From Deltaproteobacteria bacterium (GTDB taxonomy: Bacteria > Desulfobacterota > Desulfobulbia > Desulfobulbales > SURF-16): DNA of 12,846 bases. Position numbers and translations under genes: made by a program. Below, in pieces: positions 5,776 through 12,381 of this stretch. How positions within the stretch are numbered: the stretch's first letter is position 1; every line of letters starts with the position of its first letter. Under the pieces are notes generated by a model that worked only from the letters and a program-made list of their open reading frames with translations, was not told the DNA's origin and did not search any database. The stretch spans positions 1 to 12,846 of the forward strand of contig JAOZSN010000082.1 in the NCBI GenBank assembly GCA_029939635.1, in the 5' to 3' direction.

Positions 5776-8097
5776 ATGGCAGATATTAAACAATACTTTG
5801 AAGACAGACTTGCCGAGGCTGAGCTCTATAAGACCCATGGTCTTGACGGTGAAGCTAAGTCGATTTACGAAGATCTCCTCACTAAGCTTGAGGAAGATAA
5901 GCATGGGCCGCTTATTGAGCAGATCAATGTACGATTACGTCAATTGGCTGGAGAAGGTGAAAGCTCCCACATTGTTCCGCCGCAGCAAAGTGCCAGTGCC
6001 AGCCATGATCTGGAAAATGTCGATGGCCTGATGGATGCGGGCTTTTATCGTGAGGCTATTGATGAACTCACCAAGTTACAGGAAAACCCTGATATTTCTG
6101 CTGGGCTTGTTCATTTTCGACTGGGACAATGCTTTAATCGCCTGGAAAAGCCCTACAATGCCATTGAATATTTTGAAAAGGCATTAACTGATAACAAGCT
6201 GGAGAGTGGGGTTCGGTTGGATATCCTTGACCGTTTGGCAGTTACCCACGAGCAAACAGGTTCCATGAAGGAATCTATCAAGGCCTTGGAGGCTGGCTGC
6301 GATATAGACGGGACCTTTCAGGACTTTCAGAAAAGGCTTGATCGACTTAAAGATGACGCAGAGAAATCGGGACGTTTCTTGGGGCTTATCTCTGGTGGAT
6401 ATCTGGTTGCCGCTGATCTTGAACAGGCACGAAAGACTGCTCAGTTACAGAGTAAGTCCATTGAAGAGGTACTACTTGACCAGTTTTCCATTGATAAGGA
6501 TGAGCTTTGTCGATCTTTGGCTGCTTATTATGAATGCCCCTATTATTCTTTTGAAGAAGGGAGCATAGGTGCCTCGCCGCAATGTGTACAGGGGATCACT
6601 GAGAAATTTTTTCGTACCAATCGTTGTGTGCCTGTGTACGATGAAAATTCAAACCTGGTGTTGGCTATTGACAACCCAGGAGATCGTAGTCGAGCCGATA
6701 ATGTCCGTTCTTCTCTTAATGAGATGACTATGGATCTGACTGTTGCCCTTAAGGGTGATATCGATAATGTTATTGATCATTATTTTGGCAAGAATGTTCC
6801 CGCCTCCAATCAGCCAGCCATTGATGACGATCTCTTCGAACAGTTGGAACTTGTTGAAGAGGTTGACGATGAGGTTGAGGAAGATACAGCGGGGGTGGCA
6901 GAAGGGGTGGTGGTGCAGATGGTCAACAAGATCATCGAAGATGCCTATTCTCGTGATGCCTCAGATATCCACGTGGAGAGTATGCCAGGTAAGCGTGGTG
7001 TGCTTATCCGTTTACGTGTTGATGGTGACTGTGCTCATTATAAGACTATTCCTGCTCAATTTAAACGAGCCATTGTTTCTCGGATCAAGATTATTGCCAA
7101 ACTGGATATTTCAGAGCGTCGTATGCCCCAGGATGGCAAGATCAAATTTAAGACCAGGGCTGGTAAGATTATCGAGCTCAGGGTTGCTACCCTGCCCACG
7201 GTAGGTGGCAATGAAGACGTGGTCATGCGTATTCTGGCAGCCAGTGGCGCCATGCCCCTTGAGAAGATGGGTCTGCTTGATCATAATTTAAAAAAGTTTA
7301 AAGAGAGTCTCGCCACTCCCTATGGTCTTGTTTTAGTTGTTGGGCCTACAGGTTCTGGTAAAACTACCACCTTGCATGCTGCCCTTGCCACTATTAATAC
7401 GCCAGAACGAAAGATCTGGACTGCTGAAGATCCGGTGGAGATTGTTCAGGATGGCCTGCGCCAAGTGCAGGTGCTTCCTAAGATTGATCTGAATTTTGCC
7501 CGGGTTTTGAGGGCTTTTCTCCGTGCTGATCCCGATGTTATTATGGTTGGAGAGACACGTGACGAAGAAACGGCTGAAATTGTCGTGGAATGCTCCCTGA
7601 CCGGTCATCTTGTTTTTTCAACCCTGCATACGAATTCTGCGCCAGAAACGGTTACTCGGCTTCTTGGTATGGGTATTGATCCCTTTAATTTTGCGGATTC
7701 TTTGCTCTGTGTTTTGGCCCAACGCCTGGCCCGTCGTCTTTGTCCAAACTGTAAGGAAAAATATCGTCCAGATGCAAAGGAGCTTGAGTTGTTCAAATCT
7801 CTCTATGGTGAACACCCCATCCACCCTCTTACAGATGAAATGCTGGATAAAGATATTTTTCGCGCCAAAGGGTGTGGGAAATGCCAGCAGAGTGGTTCCA
7901 AGGGGCGTATCGCTGTCCATGAGTTATTAACCAATAATGAAGAGCTGCAGCTTCTCATCTCCAGCGGAGCTCCCGTGGGTAAGATCAAAGAGGCTGCTAT
8001 TGCGGAGGGCATGACCACCCTGCTGGAGGATGGCATTGTTAAGGTTCTACAGGGTGATACAGACCTGCGCCAAATCAGGGCTGTTTGTGCAAAGTAA
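5776..8097 (+). CDS. GspE/PilB-type motor ATPase with TPR-like N-terminal extension
   Basis: 773 residues, about 200 longer than typical GspE/PilB proteins. Residues 1-195 are helical with TPR-like pattern (GLDGEAKSIYEDLL, GFYREAIDELTKL, LGQCFNRLEKPYNAIEYFEKAL, TGSMKESIKALEAG). Residues 200-340 resemble a degenerate MshEN/GspE N-terminal domain, then an acidic linker (350-370). The ATPase core is complete: Walker A GPTGSGKTT (523-531), Asp box TAEDPVE (549-555), Walker B IMVGETRD (589-596), His box TLHTN (616-620), and a zinc-binding tetracysteine C656/C659 and C700/C703 as in GspE and PilB. It should be a hexameric cytoplasmic ATPase driving pseudopilus or type IV pilus extension. The gene lies between an MglA/roadblock operon and a PATAN response regulator, which suggests regulated motor function. 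The ATG has no Shine-Dalgarno sequence. PilB versus GspE cannot be settled here. Confidence 0.88.
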   Translation: MADIKQYFEDRLAEAELYKTHGLDGEAKSIYEDLLTKLEEDKHGPLIEQINVRLRQLAGEGESSHIVPPQQSASASHDLENVDGLMDAGFYREAIDELTKLQENPDISAGLVHFRLGQCFNRLEKPYNAIEYFEKALTDNKLESGVRLDILDRLAVTHEQTGSMKESIKALEAGCDIDGTFQDFQKRLDRLKDDAEKSGRFLGLISGGYLVAADLEQARKTAQLQSKSIEEVLLDQFSIDKDELCRSLAAYYECPYYSFEEGSIGASPQCVQGITEKFFRTNRCVPVYDENSNLVLAIDNPGDRSRADNVRSSLNEMTMDLTVALKGDIDNVIDHYFGKNVPASNQPAIDDDLFEQLELVEEVDDEVEEDTAGVAEGVVVQMVNKIIEDAYSRDASDIHVESMPGKRGVLIRLRVDGDCAHYKTIPAQFKRAIVSRIKIIAKLDISERRMPQDGKIKFKTRAGKIIELRVATLPTVGGNEDVVMRILAASGAMPLEKMGLLDHNLKKFKESLATPYGLVLVVGPTGSGKTTTLHAALATINTPERKIWTAEDPVEIVQDGLRQVQVLPKIDLNFARVLRAFLRADPDVIMVGETRDEETAEIVVECSLTGHLVFSTLHTNSAPETVTRLLGMGIDPFNFADSLLCVLAQRLARRLCPNCKEKYRPDAKELELFKSLYGEHPIHPLTDEMLDKDIFRAKGCGKCQQSGSKGRIAVHELLTNNEELQLLISSGAPVGKIKEAAIAEGMTTLLEDGIVKVLQGDTDLRQIRAVCAK

Positions 8098-8255
8098 CGC
8101 TGTTTTTGCATTGATTTAGCAAGGTAAACTAGGTATTGTGACTTTCCTATCCTTCCATGGGTAGCGAACAATAAACTTTCCCAATTATTTTTTATCCATA
8201 ATGCTGATTAAATATCGTCTTTTGTTATAAAGAAGATAGAACTAACAGGTTTTAT

Positions 8256-9503
8256 ATGAAGCAGATTTTAATTGTTGATGATGAGACAAATTTTTTACTG
8301 AGTCTCGAGGATGGCTTGCGTGGTTTTAATGACACCTTTGTCATTTCTTCAGCTGGCAATGGCAAAGAGGCCATGGCTGTTTTAGGTAAGGGGGGTATTG
8401 ATCTCGTTATTACCGATATCAAGATGCCTGAAATGGATGGCCTGGAGTTGCTGGCTAAAATGAGTGTCAGTAATCCTGATGTGCCGGTTATTGTCATGAC
8501 AGCCTTTGGTTCCTCTGCAATTGAAGAGAAGCTTGAGACCATGGGGGCCTTTCAATATATTGAAAAGCCTATAGATTTTGATTTACTCATCGATAAGGTA
8601 AATGAGGGGCTGGCAGCTGCTGAAAAAGGACGGATTACTGGTGTCTCTTTGGCCTCATTCATGCAACTTCTCAGCCTTGATAATAAAACGTGTACCCTTA
8701 ATGTCAGTTCCGGGTCTAAAGTGGGTACAGTGTTTTTTAGGGATGGTGAGTTGCTTAACGCCTTTACCGATACCTTGACTGATCAAGATGCTGCCTTGGA
8801 GATTGGTACCTGGGATCCAGTTGAAATTGAGATTCAACATCTCTGCCGGCAGCGGGAAAAGGTCATTGAGGCGCCCCTTGGTTATATTCTAATTGAATCT
8901 GCCCGGCTCAAGGATGAGCGGGCTGAGATTGCAGCTGGTGGTGAGAAAGAAGAACTAGAGAAAGATGACAATGCGCAGGACTCGGCTAATGATATCGCCG
9001 CAGCTGAAGAAAAGATTGATGGACTTGACTTTACTGAGTCCCTTGTCCCTGAAGGCGCAGTGGTTCGTGAGGTTGATCCTGTTACCATCACTAAACCTGC
9101 GGATTTACCAGCAGGTGCTCAGGAAATTGATCCTGCTTCCTTGCAGTCTCAACCTGATGCTGGTGTGCCCCCTGCCCTTGAGCCTCTTTTCGATGCCATT
9201 CATACCCTTGATGGGGTTATACGGTTAGTCGTGCAGCAGAAAGATGGTACTGTCTTGGCAGAGGAGTCCAGCGGCAGTATTCTCAGCCCCTTTATAGCTT
9301 TTGTGTTGATGGAGGCGGTCAATCTCAATAATGATCTTGGCTTTTCTGAGCCACGGAGCATGATTTTGAATAAAGACACCGGTGAGAAGGTTCTCATTGT
9401 CCCAGGGACGATGGTTGTTGTGGGCCTTGAAGTGACTAATGACGCCGCAGCTGCAACTATCACCGACAGCCTGCGTCCTATTGTTCGGAGAGTTAAGCTT
9501 TAG
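8256..9503 (+). CDS. Response regulator: receiver, PATAN (DUF4388) and roadblock-like domains
   Basis: 415 residues. Residues 1-120 form a complete receiver domain: acidic pair D8-D9, phospho-acceptor D54 (VITDIKMPEMDG), T82 and K104 (YIEKPID). Residues 131-195 fit PATAN/DUF4388, with SLASFMQLLSLDNKTCTLNV and GTVFFRDGELLNAF. After an acidic linker (about 220-300), residues 306-415 follow the helix-strand-strand-helix-three-strand-helix order of a roadblock/LC7 fold (GVIRLVVQQKDGTVLAEE at 320-337; KVLIVPGTMVVVGLEV). There is no DNA-binding output domain, so it likely signals by protein contact. PATAN-receiver proteins in Synechocystis act on the pilus motor PilB1; the adjacent motor ATPase makes a similar link plausible. 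No histidine kinase is in the window. A weak ACAGG sits 6 nt before the ATG. Receiver call firm, PATAN good, roadblock moderate. Confidence 0.83.
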   Translation: MKQILIVDDETNFLLSLEDGLRGFNDTFVISSAGNGKEAMAVLGKGGIDLVITDIKMPEMDGLELLAKMSVSNPDVPVIVMTAFGSSAIEEKLETMGAFQYIEKPIDFDLLIDKVNEGLAAAEKGRITGVSLASFMQLLSLDNKTCTLNVSSGSKVGTVFFRDGELLNAFTDTLTDQDAALEIGTWDPVEIEIQHLCRQREKVIEAPLGYILIESARLKDERAEIAAGGEKEELEKDDNAQDSANDIAAAEEKIDGLDFTESLVPEGAVVREVDPVTITKPADLPAGAQEIDPASLQSQPDAGVPPALEPLFDAIHTLDGVIRLVVQQKDGTVLAEESSGSILSPFIAFVLMEAVNLNNDLGFSEPRSMILNKDTGEKVLIVPGTMVVVGLEVTNDAAAATITDSLRPIVRRVKL

Positions 9504-9546
9504 TTGTAATTTTAGTGCCTTGCTCTAGAAACGCTATCATACAAAT

Positions 9547-9620
9547 ATTAGACTTTAGAAAATGATTTTGGATAAGGTGGTTGTATCAACCGTTAAGGCA
9601 CTTATCCTAAAATGTCTAAT
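9547..9620. other. Long interrupted inverted repeat, structured intergenic element
   Basis: Outer arms ATTAGAC (9547-9553) and GTCTAAT (9614-9620) enclose a second stem, ATTTT-GGATAAG (9565-9576) against CTTATCC-T-AAAAT (9601-9613) with one bulged T. Inside it is a small hairpin, GGTTG/CAACC around TAT (9579-9591). An 11-nt unpaired stretch (9554-9564) lies on the left side. No T-run follows, so it is not a simple terminator. It sits between the response regulator gene and the roadblock-linker gene. It could be a cis-acting RNA structure, a processing site, or a relic of a small palindromic repeat element. Confidence 0.55.
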
Positions 9621-9659
9621 GTGTTTCCCCCTCTTTAGTGGGTTAGTTAAGGGATATTC

Positions 9660-10388
9660 ATGAACGATTTGTTACAGGAAATAAAGATGCTCCAGGGAGT
9701 CCTTGGAGTTTTTGTCTATACAGAGCAGACAGGCATTGTTGTCAGTGACGTGCCGCCATCATTCCGTGAACCGGCACTGGTTCGTATGGGACAGTTTGCC
9801 CAGGTGTTTTTTTCTAATCGAGTTGCCTTACAGCAGCGTTTTACCAGTTTTGAATTGAAAAATGATGAGTCGTTGTTGTTGTTGAAAAAAATTGATGATG
9901 TAGCTTTTTTGGTCACTATTTGTGAACCCACAGTAAGTATGCCCTTGGTGAATATGACGACCAGTATGCTGCTGGCTGAATTAAGGGCCGCAGTTGTTGT
10001 TGTTGGCAAAGATCGACCTGTTGCACCTGCTCCTCCGGCAGCATCCAAGCCAGCACCAGTCGCTGCCCCCCCAGTACCTCCTCCAACACCTTCTGCTCCC
10101 GTTGCCCCTGCGCAAGCTTCTGCTGGGCCTCCAGCATCAGTAGATGTGGACAAATTGTTAAATGAGGGGCCTTTTGCTGCTATTGCTCGTAAGATGGAGG
10201 ATGCAATGTCACGGGCAATTGGACCAGTGGGAGGCATGGTTGTCCGAGATTGTGTAGAAAAATGGGTCGAGGGTGGTGCGCCAGCCAAAAATCGTTTTAA
10301 TGAGCTCCTTGGTTTACTCATTAAGGAGATTGGGGATGCTGCTTTGGAGGATGAGTTCCGTAAGGAGGTTGGTTCGTTGTTTAAATGA
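9660..10388 (+). CDS. Roadblock-like protein with Pro/Ala linker and helical C-terminal domain
   Basis: 242 residues. Residues 1-113 have a roadblock/LC7-like order: helix (2-12), strands GVLGVFVYTEQTGIVVSDV (13-31), helix (35-57), strands SFELKNDESLLLLKKIDDVAFLVTI split across 63-87, and helix (94-113). Residues 118-160 form a linker made almost only of Pro, Ala, Ser and Val. Residues 162-242 are helical with a GPVGGMVVRDCVEKW segment; I cannot name this domain with certainty. No signal peptide or membrane helix. The start ATG 9660 is supported by AAGGGA at 9649-9654. It follows the receiver-PATAN-roadblock gene and ends at a strong terminator, so it is the last gene of the putative motor-control block. 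A role as adaptor between GTPase or regulator and another protein is inferred from the two-domain design. Confidence 0.75.
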   Translation: MNDLLQEIKMLQGVLGVFVYTEQTGIVVSDVPPSFREPALVRMGQFAQVFFSNRVALQQRFTSFELKNDESLLLLKKIDDVAFLVTICEPTVSMPLVNMTTSMLLAELRAAVVVVGKDRPVAPAPPAASKPAPVAAPPVPPPTPSAPVAPAQASAGPPASVDVDKLLNEGPFAAIARKMEDAMSRAIGPVGGMVVRDCVEKWVEGGAPAKNRFNELLGLLIKEIGDAALEDEFRKEVGSLFK

Positions 10389-10462
10389 GAGTGAAGAACT
10401 TAAAATTCCTCTGAGTTGAACAATGGCTTAGTACGTTATCGGCTCATGAAGGTATGTTATCC

Positions 10463-10498
10463 AAAAGGTACAGAGAGGTTTTTCTCTGTACCTTTTTT
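10463..10498 (+). terminator. Strong rho-independent terminator, probably bidirectional
   Basis: AAAAGGTACAGAGA (10463-10476) and TCTCTGTACCTTTT (10483-10496) are perfect 14-bp arms with a 6-nt loop. T residues run from 10493 to 10498, with five more after one G. It ends the plus-strand block 75 bp after the last gene. On the minus strand the hairpin is followed by TTTTGG, so it may also stop the converging LD-carboxypeptidase transcript. Confidence 0.92.
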
Positions 10499-10537
10499 GT
10501 TTTTGCGGCAAGGCCAGGGAAGGAGGTGGGTGTTTTG

Positions 10538-11452
10538 TTAGCTATGAAAAGGGGCTGACAGATTTAATTCACCGAGTTGTGAATCCATCTGAACTCTAAG
10601 ACCGATGGGGAGCCAATGATTAGTAGTTTCATGACCTACAGAAAGGTTGGCCCAGATAGGAATGGTGGGTGGCACAAGTTCTTGAATGCGTTGCCAAATA
10701 AAATCTATATTGCCGCAGTTGGTGAATTGTCCCAGGATGAGGCCTGTAATAGTGTCAAAATGACCAGCAAGGGAAAGTTGGCTGAGCAGGCGGTCGATAC
10801 GATAGGATGGTTCACCTACATCTTCCAGGAAAATAATTTTATTTGACCAGTCTTGTTCATAGGGGGTGGCCAGAAGGTGGGTCAGGGTTGTGAGGTTGCC
10901 GCCAACTAACTGTCCGTGGGCCTTGCCGGCATTGATGATCTCCATGTTGCGTGGTGTCAGAGGCGAGCTGGTTTTACCTGTGAGGAGATGATGAAATCCT
11001 GCTCTGGTGGCTTTGTCGGAATGTGCCAGGGTGGTCAGATTAGGGCCATGGAAGGTGATGAGACCACTCTGAGCAGTAATGACATTGAGTAAAGCGCTGA
11101 TATCGCTAAAGCCGATGATAGTTTTGGGAATCTCGCGGAAAAGGCCAAAGTCGAGCAAGGGGAGTAGGCGCATGGTGCCATAGCCTCCTCGGCAGGCTAC
11201 TATGGCCGTTACCTCTGGGTCTTTATAGAGTTCTAGAAAGATATCAGCGCGATCCTGGTCATTGGCGGCAAGGAAAGAAACATCAGCTGGATTATGCTGT
11301 AATATTTTGATTTTAAAGCCAAAATCGCGTAAAACAGCTATGCCCTGATGGAAGGGTTCTTCTTGCCAGGGGCCGGCTAGTGGGGCTAGGCCAATGGTAT
11401 CTCCAGCATGGAGAGCCGGGGGTAAGATGGGTGGTTTAGCGGTTGAGGTCAT
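10538..11452 (-). CDS. ldcA: LD-carboxypeptidase, peptidase family S66
   Basis: 304 residues, the usual length for S66 serine peptidases, which remove the terminal D-Ala from murein tetrapeptides in the cytoplasm during cell-wall recycling; MccF microcin-immunity proteins share the fold. Visible landmarks: GDTIGLAPLAGP (17-28), CRGGYGTMRLLPLLD (87-101), the nucleophile elbow GFSDISAL with Ser116, FLEDVGEPSYRIDR with Glu210, and VGHETTNHWLPIG with His274. These fit the Ser-Glu-His triad of the family at expected spacing. There is no signal peptide, as expected for a recycling enzyme. The ATG at 11450-11452 lies within the last codons of the upstream coaX gene (17-nt overlap), so translation is probably coupled. 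The end faces the shared terminator at 10463-10498. Activity on LD-tetrapeptide rather than another substrate is a family-level inference. Confidence 0.9.
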   Translation of the reverse strand: MTSTAKPPILPPALHAGDTIGLAPLAGPWQEEPFHQGIAVLRDFGFKIKILQHNPADVSFLAANDQDRADIFLELYKDPEVTAIVACRGGYGTMRLLPLLDFGLFREIPKTIIGFSDISALLNVITAQSGLITFHGPNLTTLAHSDKATRAGFHHLLTGKTSSPLTPRNMEIINAGKAHGQLVGGNLTTLTHLLATPYEQDWSNKIIFLEDVGEPSYRIDRLLSQLSLAGHFDTITGLILGQFTNCGNIDFIWQRIQELVPPTIPIWANLSVGHETTNHWLPIGLRVQMDSQLGELNLSAPFHS

Positions 11453-12209
11453 AAATTATTCGCAGACCATCGAGGGTAAGGGTTGGTTTGACATGTTTAA
11501 TGACTGGGGCATAGGGGGCAATGAGTGTTGCCATACCGCCCGTGGCAATGGTGAGGGGAGGTGGGGCTGAAAATTCTGCTGCTAGTCGCTGGGCTAGTCC
11601 TTCCACCATGCCACCATAGCCAAAAAGGATGCCGGAGCGAATAGCATCTTCAGTGGTGATGCCTATGGCTGTTGCTGGTTTTTTGGTGATGTCTATTTTT
11701 GGCAGTTTCGCGGTTTGACGGCTTAATGCCTCCAAGGAGATGCCTAGGCCTGGAGCAATGGCACCACCAATATAGTCACCCTCTGTCGAGACACAGTCAA
11801 AGGTAATGGCAGTGCCAAAGTCGACGATGATCAGGGCTTGCTTATAACGGCGGAATCCAGCCACCGAGTTAATAATTCTGTCTGCACCCACCTCATGGGG
11901 TGAGGATACACGCACACCTATGCCGGCATTAATATTGGGGTCGCCCACAACCATGGCGGTGACCGCTAGGTACTGCTGACAAAAATTTTGCCAGGCTGCC
12001 TTCAGGGTCGGCACCACAGAGCCCATAATAGCCCCCTTAATAGTGGTAAAATCTAGGTCGCGCAGGGCGAGAAGCCCGTTGAACATAGTGGCCAGTTCAT
12101 CATGGGTGGCATGGCGGTCTGTTTTGATCCGCCAGTGTTGGCGCAGGTCTGCAGCGCTGAAAAGGCCAAGGACGGTATGGGTGTTGCCGATATCAATGGT
12201 GAGAAGCAT
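11436..12209 (-). CDS. coaX: Type III pantothenate kinase
   Basis: 257 residues, matching type III pantothenate kinases, which phosphorylate pantothenate with ATP in the first step of coenzyme A synthesis. The ASKHA-fold phosphate motif DIGNTHT is at 6-12, GADRIIN at 108-114 (D109 fits the catalytic base), DFGTAITFD at 130-138, and IGGAIAPGLGIS at 147-158. The C-terminal ATGGMA segment (222-227) fits the adenosine-binding region. Type III enzymes are insensitive to feedback inhibition by CoA and usually need a monovalent cation. The ATG at 12207-12209 has only a weak GAAG upstream. Its stop lies inside the start of the LD-carboxypeptidase gene, so the two form an operon. CoA supply also serves the acyl-CoA synthetase at the left end of the window, but no direct link is visible. 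Confidence 0.94.
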   Translation of the reverse strand: MLLTIDIGNTHTVLGLFSAADLRQHWRIKTDRHATHDELATMFNGLLALRDLDFTTIKGAIMGSVVPTLKAAWQNFCQQYLAVTAMVVGDPNINAGIGVRVSSPHEVGADRIINSVAGFRRYKQALIIVDFGTAITFDCVSTEGDYIGGAIAPGLGISLEALSRQTAKLPKIDITKKPATAIGITTEDAIRSGILFGYGGMVEGLAQRLAAEFSAPPPLTIATGGMATLIAPYAPVIKHVKPTLTLDGLRIIYDLNR

Positions 12210-12381
12210 GGGACTTCGTTTACGGTTTATAGTTTACGGTTAACAGTTACCGGGAAAACCGGAACATATTGGCTTATATAGTACCTGAACCTGCTCTTTG
12301 AGGCTAGACCATTTCGGACAATTTCTATTAATTGATCTTGTTGTTAAATGTACTTAATCGAACACCAAAATGTGAACTCAA
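12210..12381. other. Divergent intergenic region between coaX and VanZ-like gene
   Basis: This AT-rich 172-bp stretch must hold promoters for both genes. On the minus strand a TATATA/TATAAG at about 12273-12280 could be a -10 element, but no good -35 is placed correctly. Apart from the 14-bp-period repeat beside coaX, nothing distinctive is seen. Confidence 0.4.
12218..12253. repeat. Short tandem repeat, 14-bp period, upstream of coaX
   Basis: GTTTACGGTT occurs at 12218-12227 and exactly again at 12232-12241, with a degenerate third copy, GTTACCGG, at 12246-12253. The phase is 14 bp. It lies 9-44 bp upstream of the coaX start, in its leader or promoter region. It may be a regulator-binding array or simple slippage repeat. 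Confidence 0.5.

Noticed and set aside
6743..7204. 153-codon plus-strand frame inside the motor ATPase gene
   Set aside because: It is out of frame within a gene whose ATPase motifs are intact on both sides, has no ribosome binding site and no recognisable domain.
8098..8255. Promoter or terminator between the ATPase and response regulator genes
   Set aside because: Several AT-rich -10-like hexamers exist, but none has a paired -35 at proper distance, and no stable hairpin was found. The genes may be co-transcribed.
9716..10321. Long minus-strand open frame of 201 codons opposite the tethered roadblock gene
   Set aside because: It lies fully antisense to a gene with a good ribosome binding site. 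Its Gly/Thr/Ala-rich translation mirrors the Pro/Ala codons of the linker. No domain was recognised.
12246..12264. CCGG-GAAAA-CCGG hairpin upstream of coaX
   Set aside because: A 4-bp stem is too short to support a terminator or regulatory call.
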